The position numbers and the translations under genes were made by a program. A DNA stretch of 64,000 nt from Sphingopyxis bauzanensis (GTDB lineage Bacteria > Pseudomonadota > Alphaproteobacteria > Sphingomonadales > Sphingomonadaceae). Below the pieces are notes generated by a model. The model saw only the letters and a program-made list of their open reading frames with translations, had not been told where the DNA came from and did no database searches. Positions 9,736 to 18,080 of this stretch are shown one piece after another. Where the stretch lies: NCBI RefSeq assembly GCF_002205675.1, contig NZ_NISK01000001.1, positions 305,054-369,053 on the forward strand, written 5' to 3'. Position 1 is the first letter of the stretch, and each line of letters opens with the position of its first letter.

Positions 9736-10533
9736 TTAACCGCGCCGCACCCGATCGAAGGATTCACGCGTCACCGGATAGCCAAGATGATCGGGAATAC
9801 ACAAAAAGGACTGCCCCTCGCACCATTCGATCCACGGCGTTACCAGCTCGACCGGAAACTGCCGCGAATGCGCCGAAAACTCGTCAAAATCGGCTACGCG
9901 TGCGAGGCGTTCGAGATTCCGACGGGTCGGAAAAATGACCGACACCTCGCCACGATCTGCCATCATCAGCGTTCGGTGGGCGCTCGCCCAGAAAATATGA
10001 CTATGCTCGGCTTCTTCAACGGTCAGTTCATGGCCGTGCGGCGGCGCTGCGACGGCATAGAATCGCGTGTCGAACGTCCTCGCCTCTTTGAAGTTCGGAC
10101 ACCATCGCGCGAAAGGAACAAATGAATCCAACGCGATTCGATCACCGCGTGCCGCCAGGATGTCCGACAGCAGCGTTCCTGCCAGCAACGCCCGACGAAC
10201 GTCGGCGAGCTCGCGCTCCTGCAATGCAGGCCAGCCGACAGCAAGGCCGGTTTCCTCCAGCGTCTCGCGCAACGCCGCGACCCGGGCGGCGCCGTCGGCC
10301 TCGTGAACATCGGGTCCGTGTTGGCGCGCCACCAGATAATCGTCGGGATCGACCCGGCCGCCCGGAAATACCACGGCGCCCGCTGCAAAGGCCATGTTCG
10401 TCGATCGTTTCACCATCAAAATCTCGTCGGGACCGTTATCCGGCGCCGGGCGCATGATGACCAGCGTCGCTGCGGGAATGGCACCTTCAGGCAGAACCTC
10501 GGAACCAGAGGGCGGGAGTGGCATGTCATTCAT
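9736..10533 (-). CDS. Nudix hydrolase (NUDT19/RP2-like subfamily)
   Basis: A 265-aa protein. The Nudix box is split: GG of FPGGRVDPDD is followed by an insertion and then the catalytic helix REXLEETGL (ALRETLEETGL), as in the NUDT19/RP2p CoA-diphosphatase-like subgroup. Members hydrolyse nucleoside diphosphate-linked compounds, possibly CoA or acyl-CoA. ATG 10533 (MNDMPLPP) follows a GGGGGG sequence; in-frame codons upstream look noncoding. Divergent from the DUF4126 gene. Confidence 0.88.
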   Translation of the reverse strand: MNDMPLPPSGSEVLPEGAIPAATLVIMRPAPDNGPDEILMVKRSTNMAFAAGAVVFPGGRVDPDDYLVARQHGPDVHEADGAARVAALRETLEETGLAVGWPALQERELADVRRALLAGTLLSDILAARGDRIALDSFVPFARWCPNFKEARTFDTRFYAVAAPPHGHELTVEEAEHSHIFWASAHRTLMMADRGEVSVIFPTRRNLERLARVADFDEFSAHSRQFPVELVTPWIEWCEGQSFLCIPDHLGYPVTRESFDRVRRG

Positions 10534-10634
10534 CACCCCCCGCGATAACCGTGCCGCCAAAGCTTGTCATCCCGGCATTGCGGCACGGTCAATGGAGGTG
10601 CAAGAAGAACGCGAACTGGACGGGGAGCAGGATA

Positions 10635-11270
10635 TTGGGAATCGTCGAGATCTTGGGCCTTGCCGGCAGCCTCAGCCTCCTCGCCGGGTGGCGGCTCTAC
10701 CTCACCATCTTGGCCACCGGCACCGCGATGCATTTTGGCTGGCTGCCGCTGCCTGAACATCTCGCCGCGTTGCAGGTGCTGGCAAATCCGTGGGTACTCG
10801 CGGTCGCGGCGGTCGGCACAATCGCCGAATTCCTTGCCGACAAGATCGCCTGGGTCGATTCGGTCTGGGACATGATCCACAGCGTGATCCGCCCGCTCGG
10901 CGGCGCCCTCCTCGCGCTGGCGCTCGTCGATGCCTCCGATCCGACCTGGCAAGTGATCGCCTTCCTGCTTGGCGGCGGCGGCGCATTGCTGAGCCACGGC
11001 GCCAAGGCGACGACGCGCGCGGTCGTCAACGCTAGCCCCGAACCCGTCAGCAATGTCGTCGTATCGACCGGCGAAGATGTCGCGACCGGCAGTCTGCTGG
11101 CACTCGCCATCGCCTTTCCGCCGCTGGCGATCGTCGTCGCCATATTTATGGCAATCGCGGCGGTCATCGTAATAATCGCGCTGCGCCGCCTGCTCCGCAA
11201 TATCAAAGCGACACTAAAGCGAGCGCTGGGCGACGAGCCGTCAACGGCGAATAGGCCGCCGGCACCTTAA
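10635..11270 (+). CDS. DUF4126 family membrane protein
   Basis: About 211 aa with several hydrophobic segments: VEILGLAGSLSLLAGWRLY near the N-terminus, an AVAAVGTIAEFLADK block, a Gly-rich stretch and a C-terminal Ala/Ile-rich helix pair. The pattern matches DUF4126, an inner-membrane family of unknown role. A TTG start at 10635 is proposed because GGGGAG sits 8 nt upstream and the protein then begins MGIVEILGLAG, as expected for the family; upstream ATG starts give an atypical polar leader. Confidence 0.8.
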   Translation: MGIVEILGLAGSLSLLAGWRLYLTILATGTAMHFGWLPLPEHLAALQVLANPWVLAVAAVGTIAEFLADKIAWVDSVWDMIHSVIRPLGGALLALALVDASDPTWQVIAFLLGGGGALLSHGAKATTRAVVNASPEPVSNVVVSTGEDVATGSLLALAIAFPPLAIVVAIFMAIAAVIVIIALRRLLRNIKATLKRALGDEPSTANRPPAP

Positions 11271-11273
11271 GCT

Positions 11274-11339
11274 TCGTCATTGCGAGCGAAGCGAAGCAAT
11301 CCAGATCGCCGCGTCGCCTTCGGCTCTTCGCAATGACGA
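11274..11339. repeat. Palindromic dispersed repeat, family A, copy 1
   Basis: A 66-bp element bounded by perfect 12-bp inverted arms (TCGTCATTGCGA / TCGCAATGACGA) with an internal GCGAAGCGAAGCAATCCAG segment. A second, better conserved copy lies at 50931-51004. It sits between the DUF4126 gene and the convergent flavoprotein gene, where it could also end transcription. Confidence 0.8.
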
Positions 11340-11345
11340 GGTCTG

Positions 11346-12569
11346 TTATGCGGGTAGCAGCGCCTTAAGCGGTGTTTCGGGATCGGCGAGTTGTTCGGCG
11401 ATCGCGTGCAGGCCCGCAGTGACGATCATCCGTCCCTGGACATAATCCTTCGTCGCGTTGACGCAGTCGATCGCGATGACCCTGCCCGCTTTCAGATAGA
11501 CGACCGAGAAGCTGCGTGTTGCCGGATCGCCGCGCATCACGGCGCGATCGTGGCCAGTCGACAGCCCAGCAGTCTGGAGCTTGAGGTCATATTGGTTCGA
11601 CCAGAACCAGGGGATCGCATGATAGGGCGCTTCGTCGCCGCAAATGCCCTTGGCGACAACATTCGCCTGATCATTGGCATTCTGCACCGACTCCAGCCGG
11701 ATCACGACGCCTTCGGCAAAGTCGTTCTCGTGCGCAGCACAGTCGCCAATCGCATAGATGTCGGGCAGGCTGGTCTTGCACAGCCGGTCGACGAGCACGC
11801 CGTTGCCGCCCTCGGCGCCCGCCGCGATCAGCGGCTCGACGGCGGGGACGATGCCGATGCCGACGATGACGAGATCGGCGGCGATGACTTCGCCGTCAGC
11901 GAGCCGCACCCCGGTGACATGGGTATCGCCCTCGATCGCCTCGACCGCGACGCCCAGCCGCAGATCGACGCCATGCTCGCGATGCTCGCGCTCGTAGAAG
12001 CGCGAGAGTTCGGTCCCGGCAACGCGCGCCAGCACGCGGTCCTGCGCTTCGAGCAGCACGACTTTCTTGCCCGCCTTGCGCAGCACCGCCGCAGCCTCGA
12101 GTCCAATGTATCCGCCGCCAATGACAACGATCTGGCGCGCAGTCTCGGACGCCGCCTTCATCGCATCGGCATCGGCGCGGGTGCGCACGCCCTGTACCCC
12201 CGGCAGATCGCCGCCTGGGATCGGCAGCATCCGTGGGCTCCCGCCGGTGGCCCAGACGAGCTTGCCATAGCCAATCGCCTCGCCGCCATCGGTCGTGACA
12301 CTGTGGCCCACGGGATCGACCGATACGACGCGCTTGCCGAGCAGCATCGTCACCTCGCGTTCGTCCCAATATTTGGCGGGGCGCAGCTGGATGCGTTCGA
12401 ATTCCTTTTCGCCCGCGAAATATTCCTTCGACAGCGGCGGCCGCTCATAGGGCAATTCGGGCTCGTCGCCGATGATCGCGATGCTGCCGGTGAATTTCTG
12501 CGTGCGCAGCATGATCGCGACCTGCGCCCCGCCATGGCCGGCGCCCACGATCACCACATCGAACTGCAT
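11346..12569 (-). CDS. FAD-dependent pyridine nucleotide-disulfide oxidoreductase (ferredoxin/rubredoxin reductase type)
   Basis: A 407-aa flavoprotein. The FAD Rossmann motif [11 protein letters not shown] is at the N-terminus, the NAD(P)H-binding motif [13 protein letters not shown] lies near residue 150, and the FAD closing motif IYAIGDCA follows. The C-terminal reductase domain includes [12 protein letters not shown], typical of reductases that pass electrons from NAD(P)H to 2Fe-2S ferredoxins for P450s or dioxygenases. No ferredoxin or oxygenase is adjacent, so the partner is elsewhere. ATG 12569 follows GGGAG by 7 nt; upstream in-frame starts lack an SD. Confidence 0.92.
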   Translation of the reverse strand: MQFDVVIVGAGHGGAQVAIMLRTQKFTGSIAIIGDEPELPYERPPLSKEYFAGEKEFERIQLRPAKYWDEREVTMLLGKRVVSVDPVGHSVTTDGGEAIGYGKLVWATGGSPRMLPIPGGDLPGVQGVRTRADADAMKAASETARQIVVIGGGYIGLEAAAVLRKAGKKVVLLEAQDRVLARVAGTELSRFYEREHREHGVDLRLGVAVEAIEGDTHVTGVRLADGEVIAADLVIVGIGIVPAVEPLIAAGAEGGNGVLVDRLCKTSLPDIYAIGDCAAHENDFAEGVVIRLESVQNANDQANVVAKGICGDEAPYHAIPWFWSNQYDLKLQTAGLSTGHDRAVMRGDPATRSFSVVYLKAGRVIAIDCVNATKDYVQGRMIVTAGLHAIAEQLADPETPLKALLPA

Positions 12570-12693
12570 TGAAGGTCTCCCGCTCATTCTGCGCGTCCCT
12601 TGCACGCGATGACGGGAGAGACAAGCCGGGTCGACTTTCTGCACAGCAAAGAAAAACTTGAAATCGCGGCAATGTCGCGCGGCTGCAAGACCG

Positions 12694-13476
12694 TCAGTCG
12701 CGGCGCGCAAGGCGGGCGCGAATCGCGGCGGTATAGGTGCGGCCGACCCTTAGCTCGGTGCCATCGTTCAGCACCGCAATCAGCGAATGGAATTGCCCGC
12801 CCTTGACCCGCTCGACGGCGTCGATGCGGACCATCGTGCTGCGGTGGATCCGCAGAAACTGCTGCGGCGCCAGCTGTCGTTCGAGCGTTGCCAGATTTTC
12901 GTTGTACAGATATCCCTGACCGTCGGCATGGATGCGGACATAGTCGCGCTCGGCGCTGACATGCGAAATGCTTTCGGGCTTGATGCGGACATATTCGCCA
13001 CCCGCGCGCACCCAAAATTCGCCCATCTGCTGGCGCGTTTCCGGTCCGGTCGCGCGTAGATTGGCGACAACCTCTTCCAGTTCACGGATGCGGTCGGCGC
13101 TTTGCGCCTGCTCGACGACCCCCCGCGCGCGCTCCATGGCCGTCCGGAAACGTCCGGCCTCAATCGGCTTGGTGACATAGTCCACCGCCTGCGCGTCAAA
13201 CGCGCGCAGTGCCTGGTCGCTGAATGCTGTGACAAATATCACCGCAGGTGCGGGGTCGGGCAAAAGGCGGAGCAAGTCGAACCCGCTGCCTCCCGGCATC
13301 CTGATGTCGAGCAAGATGATGTGGCAAGGCGATGCCGCAAGCCATTCGATTGCTTGCGCAACATTGCCCGCTTCCCCGACCTCGCCCACCCATGGCAGTT
13401 GCTGCGCCAGACGCACTGGGCGGCGGCGGGCCAACGGCTCGTCGTCGACGACCAATGTTACGAGACGTGACAACAT
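12694..13476 (-). CDS. LytTR-family response regulator
   Basis: A 260-aa regulator. The receiver domain (residues 1-120) has the acidic pair Asp11/Asp12, phospho-acceptor Asp57 in [10 protein letters not shown] and Lys103. A short coiled linker leads to a LytTR DNA-binding domain (from about 150), containing [23 protein letters not shown] and the end [15 protein letters not shown]. It binds DNA as a beta-type LytTR domain. It overlaps the kinase gene upstream by 19 bp, so the two form a cognate pair. Confidence 0.93.
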   Translation of the reverse strand: MLSRLVTLVVDDEPLARRRPVRLAQQLPWVGEVGEAGNVAQAIEWLAASPCHIILLDIRMPGGSGFDLLRLLPDPAPAVIFVTAFSDQALRAFDAQAVDYVTKPIEAGRFRTAMERARGVVEQAQSADRIRELEEVVANLRATGPETRQQMGEFWVRAGGEYVRIKPESISHVSAERDYVRIHADGQGYLYNENLATLERQLAPQQFLRIHRSTMVRIDAVERVKGGQFHSLIAVLNDGTELRVGRTYTAAIRARLARRD

Positions 13477-14606
13477 CTTATCCAGGGTAAGCGGATTTCG
13501 GCTCGGAATTGCGTGGGGGTCGGTTTCGTCGCAAACGAACTTGCTGGCCCAAAGCGCGCTGCCAGACGATCGGCAACATTGCGCAGCCCGATCCGGCTGC
13601 CGACGCGCGTCGGATGGCCGTCCCCCGGAAACCGGTCGTTTTCGACGGATACGCACAAATCGTCGCCGTCGCGCCAAGCGACGATCCGGATCTCGACCTC
13701 GCGCGTGCTGGGCTCGACGCCGTGTTTAACGGCGTTTTCGACAAGCGGCTGCAGAATAAGATTCGGAACCATGATGAGCAAAGCCGCCTCTTCGACGTCG
13801 ATGCTAAAGCGCATGCGGTCCGCGAAGCGTTCGCGCTCGATCTCAAGATAATCTTCCTGCAGGGCCAGTTCGGCCGCCAGGGTAACGTCCGTCATCGGGT
13901 CGAGTTCGAGCGTCTGGCGCAGAAAGGTCGAGAGCGATATCATCATTCGCTGCGCCCGCGCGCTCGCGCCTTCTTCGACCAGCCCGACCGCCGAGTTCAG
14001 CGTGTTGAACAGGAAATGCGGATTAATCTGGTAGCGCAGAGCGCGCATTTGCGCCGAGAGCGCCTCTTCGCGCGCCTGCGCCAGACTGCGCTCGCGGTCG
14101 CGGACTTCGAAACTGTATAGCAGCGCGACATAGAGGCACGACCAGCCAAAGAACATGCCGGTGGAGGAGATCATCGTGTGGCCGAAAACGACCTGGTCGA
14201 ACGACCAGTTCACCGGCTGCACAAACCAAATGTAAACGAGGATATCGATGCCACTGAGGATCGCTGCCGCCACGATCGAAAATGTGAACGCGATGAGGAC
14301 TTTGATAAAGATCGACGCGTGGCGCAGCCTAAACAGCGACGCGGTCACGATCAGCGTCAGCCCGACGCCAAAGCTGTTCGTGATTATCTTGCCGAGCGCC
14401 GATTTGATGGGATCAACGCCTGCGATGCCCCACAGGATGCTGTCGGACACGAATACGCAAAGCCAGAAGAGCGCCGCCAGCTTGACCGTCGTCGCGGTAA
14501 TCGCTTTGCGTTCGCGAACCGACGCGCGACCCGGCGGCGCGCGCAGAGGGTCGCCGTCGGTCGCAGATCCGTCCGATTGCGCCTTTCGTTCTAGCGCGCT
14601 CGTCAT
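13458..14606 (-). CDS. LytS/YehU-type sensor histidine kinase
   Basis: A 382-aa membrane kinase. Four hydrophobic segments lie at about 42-62, 74-94, 100-130 and 145-165; no extracellular sensor domain is apparent. The His_kinase domain carries the phospho-acceptor His197 in YQINPHFLFNTLNS and the N-box LQPLVENAVKHG. It phosphorylates the overlapping LytTR regulator. ATG 14606 (MTSALERK) is chosen; upstream codons in frame look noncoding and would run into the region shared with the divergent LuxR-type gene. Confidence 0.92.
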   Translation of the reverse strand: MTSALERKAQSDGSATDGDPLRAPPGRASVRERKAITATTVKLAALFWLCVFVSDSILWGIAGVDPIKSALGKIITNSFGVGLTLIVTASLFRLRHASIFIKVLIAFTFSIVAAAILSGIDILVYIWFVQPVNWSFDQVVFGHTMISSTGMFFGWSCLYVALLYSFEVRDRERSLAQAREEALSAQMRALRYQINPHFLFNTLNSAVGLVEEGASARAQRMMISLSTFLRQTLELDPMTDVTLAAELALQEDYLEIERERFADRMRFSIDVEEAALLIMVPNLILQPLVENAVKHGVEPSTREVEIRIVAWRDGDDLCVSVENDRFPGDGHPTRVGSRIGLRNVADRLAARFGPASSFATKPTPTQFRAEIRLPWIRCCHVS

Positions 14607-14713
14607 CACCGACAAGCCAGTGGTAGAAAACCCCGCGCGTTCATTGCCCTGTGCAAGCCAACCGCCGCTTTTCCCCTCTTCCTGTCGAGCAATTGCGATA
14701 GCATCTCGGCGCC

Positions 14714-15148
14714 ATGAAATATATCGACCCGTCATTCCATTTCGATCAGCACGCGAGCGTCATTCCGTTCGATCGCGACGATCGGACCATCGTCCTGGTC
14801 ACAACGTCGCGCTATGGCGATGCCGACGCCATCGCGCGAATTAAATCCGCCCTGCCCGGCTCCGAGATTGTCAGCCTGTCGCACCCTGCCACCGGCCATC
14901 ATCCTGCGGACAATCATGCCAGCGCGACGCCGACACTGACCCATCGCCAGCTGGAAATCCTGGGTCACCTGCTCAGCGGCCTGTCCAACAAGGAGATTGC
15001 CCGCAAGCTTGGTCTGTCGCATTTCACGGTGCGCAATCATGTCTCCAACATCCTGCGCATGATGGGATACTCCTGCCGTCGGACGATGCGAAGTTCGCTG
15101 GGGACCGAGCGCGTTCGGCCTGATTGCGCTACCAGTCTCGTCGCCTAG
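14714..15148 (+). CDS. LuxR-family (GerE-type HTH) transcriptional regulator, short
   Basis: A 144-aa protein. Residues 1-70 have a receiver-like but degenerate sequence without recognisable phosphorylation residues. A LuxR HTH follows at about 74-121 (LTHRQLEILGHLLSGLSNKEIARKLGLS split over two helices, then VRNHVSNILRMMG). The C-terminal 25 residues (after GYSCRR) do not look like the usual LuxR end, so a late frameshift is possible. It is divergent from the LytS-LytTR pair with 107 bp between, so mutual regulation is plausible. Confidence 0.8.
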   Translation: MKYIDPSFHFDQHASVIPFDRDDRTIVLVTTSRYGDADAIARIKSALPGSEIVSLSHPATGHHPADNHASATPTLTHRQLEILGHLLSGLSNKEIARKLGLSHFTVRNHVSNILRMMGYSCRRTMRSSLGTERVRPDCATSLVA

Positions 15149-15393
15149 CAGCGGTCGCCGCGACCATTGACGGCGCCCGTCGCCACGGCAATTGCCATCG
15201 GCAACAAACCGCGCGCTGCGCCCATCGCCTGCCGCGTCCCGCGCACGCCCCGGCGCCACTCTTTCCGAATTAAGACCCCGCATCGATTCCATCCCATGAA
15301 GTTTATCAATGCCGCATCCTAGCCGAGCTTTGCCCCTAGCCCAATTGGCGGCGTGAACCGATACTGTCGGCAACGGTCTGCCCTCCTCCAATA

Positions 15394-15633
15394 TCAAATT
15401 CGGTCACGACCAAGTCGCCTGGCGGGGCCGATTCCGACGAGGCCAATGTCGGAGTTACAAGTGGTGATTTCGATCGTGACCGCTCCGCCAGCCGCAACGG
15501 TGGCCGTCTGCGGGGGACACAAGGTCGCTATATGCTGCGCGCTCGCCGTTTGCGGCACCATCGCGCCAAGCACGACCATCACCGCAATCGCCATCCACCG
15601 CGCCATCGCTACGCGCAAAACCGCCAGATTCAT
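15394..15633 (-). CDS. Short secreted protein or 5' remnant of a larger exported protein
   Basis: Starts MNLAVLRVAMARWMAI with a clear signal peptide ending near TASAQ; GGGGAA lies upstream of ATG 15633. The mature part has two cysteines and a stretch TVAAGGAVTIEITTC that reads like the first beta strands of a bacterial Ig-like or autotransporter passenger. It stops after 79 residues, and another frame just downstream (LVVTEFDIGGGQ) keeps protein-like character, which suggests a frameshifted remnant. Which alternative is right cannot be decided here. Confidence 0.4.
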   Translation of the reverse strand: MNLAVLRVAMARWMAIAVMVVLGAMVPQTASAQHIATLCPPQTATVAAGGAVTIEITTCNSDIGLVGIGPARRLGRDRI

Positions 15634-15975
15634 GATCGTTTGTTCCCCAACGCCGCCTCGCCCGGTGATAGTGCGTCCACGGCGGAATCTAGGGATTGGG
15701 AACCCGCGCCACTAGGAGAGGAAATGTACTAGGTCACATCGGTGCGGCGGTCGAAATCGGGTCAATCAGGCCGACGGTCCCGCGTTTGTTTCGCTACCGC
15801 ACAGCAGCAGCGGCGCGCCCGACCGACTAAGAATTTCCGCCGTCGCCATCATCGTCGGCCTTAAATATCTGATTTGGCGTGGCTTTGCCATATTAGTGCA
15901 ACAAGTCCGGTTTGCTGCCCGAGACTCCCCCGAATTCCGCCTTAAAATCTGCAACGGCGACCCGTTAATTGGCGC
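15634..15975. other. Intergenic region, no gene recognised
   Basis: This 342-base stretch lies between the minus-strand secreted protein and the plus-strand diguanylate cyclase. Only short random-looking frames are present. It must hold divergent promoters; a locally AT-richer part around 15860-15900 is a candidate, but I cannot assign -35/-10 boxes with confidence. Confidence 0.4.
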
Positions 15976-17112
15976 ATGACCAGCAATGCTACACCATCGA
16001 CCGAGCCGGTAGGACGGCTTCTGGATTGGCTGGGGCTCCGCCGCAGACAAGGCGCGCCCCCTGCAGGGAGGAAGGCGCCGCCCGACGGCAGCGGGACGCG
16101 CGATCTGGCGCGGCTCGCCCGGCACCAGCTGATCGGCACGATCATGGCGTTTCTGATTGACAATGACCTTGATGTTTCTCCCGGCAACCTGCTGATCGCC
16201 CACGCCGCCTTTTCAGGGATGAACCCGCCGCTGGCGCGCCAGATCACCGCGCGGTCGCTATCGGCGGAGGGTATCACCCAGCCATGGCTGAACGAGCTCG
16301 GCGAGCAGAGTGGAAACCGCGCCGACCATGCCGATCTCGACCGTCTGATGACGCGGCTCGAAACCAATCTTGAATCCTTTCAGGTCCACGCCAAGGAAGC
16401 GCGGACGGTCACCAGCGACTACGGATCCGAACTCGAACAGCATGTCGACGATTTGGAACAATTGCAAAAAACCGGACGGATCGTGTCCAGCCTCGCCGAC
16501 CTTGCCCGAGTGATGCTCGAACGCACGCGCACGGCCGAGGATAATATGCGCAAGAGCGAGGACGAAGCCAAGGCGCTGCGCCGCAGCCTCGAACGCGCCA
16601 AGCGCGATGCCGAAGTCGATTTTCTGACCGGCCTGCCCAATCGCCGCGCTTTCGAAATCCTGCTCGAACGTCATTTCAAGGAAGCTCGCGCCGCCTGCGA
16701 ACCGCTGAGCGTCGCCTTTTGCGACATCGACGAATTCAAGAAGGTCAACGATATCCACGGCCATGAGGCGGGCGACCGGGTGATCAAAGCCATTGCCGAC
16801 ACGCTCGCACGCATTTCCGACGACCGTTGTCATGTCGCGCGGCATGGCGGTGAGGAATTTGTCATGCTGTTCCGCGGCCTGACCCCGACCCAGGCCGCCG
16901 AGCGGCTCGACGAGGCGCGCGAAGGCCTCGCCGAACGCCGCCTGATCAACCGCAAGACCGACGAACCCTTCGGACAGATCACCTTCTCGGGCGGCGTCGC
17001 CGATGTCTTTGGCTATGGCGAAACGCGCGGCGCGCTCAAAGCCGCCGACGAGGCACTGTACAAGGCGAAGGCCGGCGGCCGCAACCGCATCGAACTCGCT
17101 GACCCGGCGTAA
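15976..17112 (+). CDS. Diguanylate cyclase (GGDEF domain)
   Basis: A 378-aa soluble protein that makes c-di-GMP from two GTP. The N-terminal 200 residues are helical with a probable coiled coil (about 155-212), without transmembrane segments. The GGDEF domain starts at DFLTGLPNRRAF (about 215) and has an active-site GGEEF at 291-295 with the metal-binding CDIDEFKKVND at 249-259. The expected RxxD inhibitory site five residues before GGEEF is absent (Asp-Asp-Arg-Cys there), so product inhibition at that site is unlikely. Monocistronic. Confidence 0.93.
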   Translation: MTSNATPSTEPVGRLLDWLGLRRRQGAPPAGRKAPPDGSGTRDLARLARHQLIGTIMAFLIDNDLDVSPGNLLIAHAAFSGMNPPLARQITARSLSAEGITQPWLNELGEQSGNRADHADLDRLMTRLETNLESFQVHAKEARTVTSDYGSELEQHVDDLEQLQKTGRIVSSLADLARVMLERTRTAEDNMRKSEDEAKALRRSLERAKRDAEVDFLTGLPNRRAFEILLERHFKEARAACEPLSVAFCDIDEFKKVNDIHGHEAGDRVIKAIADTLARISDDRCHVARHGGEEFVMLFRGLTPTQAAERLDEAREGLAERRLINRKTDEPFGQITFSGGVADVFGYGETRGALKAADEALYKAKAGGRNRIELADPA

Positions 17113-17189
17113 ACGGAACTTCCCGGACAGGAGCGAATGCCGCGGTTAATGCGCGCCAGTGTGCCGTAGCCGCGGCATTCGCCGTTTGT

Positions 17190-18080
17190 TCAACGGCTCC
17201 AACGCGCAAAGATCGCGGTCGGTAGCAGCAGCCCCCGCGTTTCTTCACGCACCGCCAGCTCGCCGCATTCGACCTTACCGGGCAGGTCAGCAAACAGCTG
17301 CGCCAGCAGCTCACCGATCGCCAGCGCCGACATGCGGACGGCATAGACGGTCAGGAACAGCGCGCGGCTGTCGGCGTCAAGCAATTGCCGGCAATCGGTC
17401 AGCAGCGGCGCCAGCCCCTCCTCGAGCTGCCAGCGTTCGCCGGTCGGGCCGCGCCCGAATTTCGGCGGATCGAGCAGGATCGCATCATAGCGCTTCTCGC
17501 GCCGCACCTCACGCGCGGTGAACTTGCCGGCGTCGTCCAGGATCCAGCGCACCGGCTTGTCCGCCATCCCCGCCAGCGCCGCATTCTCACGCGCCTGCCC
17601 CACCGACTTTTTCGAGGCATCGACATGCGTCACCGACGCCCCCGTCGCGGCGAGCGCCTGGCTGCCGACGCCGGTGTAGCCGAAGAGGTTGAGGAACACC
17701 GGATCGGGCTTGTCGGCGACCTGCGCGCGCAGCCAGTCCCACACGGGGGCCATGTCGGGGAAGAATCCCAAATGGCGGAACGGGGTGCATTGCGCCGTAA
17801 AGCGCGTCTCGCGCCACGCCAGTGGCCAGCCTTCGGCCGGGACGGGCTTGTTATAATACCAGCGCCCGCCGCCATCATCGTCCGACGCCGGGATAAACTC
17901 GCCGTCAGCGGCTTCCCATTCGCTGGCGGGCAGCGCGGGCGCCCACATCGCCTGCGGTTCGGGGCGAATGAAGCGATAGCGGCCATAGCGTTCGAGCTTG
18001 CGGCCGTTGCCACTGTCGACCAGCCCATAATCGTCCCACGCCTCACCGACCAGGGTGACAAGCGGCAACTGCTCAGCCAC
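17190..18080 (-). CDS. Class I SAM-dependent methyltransferase (RlmI-like rRNA methyltransferase family)
   Basis: A 296-aa methyltransferase with SAM motif NLFGYTGVGSQALAATGA, acidic strand end VTHVDASKK and catalytic-type motif ILLDPPKFGRGP, the set seen in class I SAM-dependent rRNA cytosine methyltransferases. The actual RNA target is unknown. A GTG start at 18080 is preferred: GGAAG lies 6 nt upstream and the start overlaps the end of thrC by 8 nt, implying coupled translation. An ATG 21 nt further upstream lies wholly within thrC. Confidence 0.85.
   Translation of the reverse strand: MAEQLPLVTLVGEAWDDYGLVDSGNGRKLERYGRYRFIRPEPQAMWAPALPASEWEAADGEFIPASDDDGGGRWYYNKPVPAEGWPLAWRETRFTAQCTPFRHLGFFPDMAPVWDWLRAQVADKPDPVFLNLFGYTGVGSQALAATGASVTHVDASKKSVGQARENAALAGMADKPVRWILDDAGKFTAREVRREKRYDAILLDPPKFGRGPTGERWQLEEGLAPLLTDCRQLLDADSRALFLTVYAVRMSALAIGELLAQLFADLPGKVECGELAVREETRGLLLPTAIFARWSR

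Noticed and set aside
15766..16203. 145-codon minus-strand frame overlapping the diguanylate cyclase start
   Set aside because: Mostly antisense of the GGDEF gene's 5' end; the non-overlapping part has no SD and no family resemblance.
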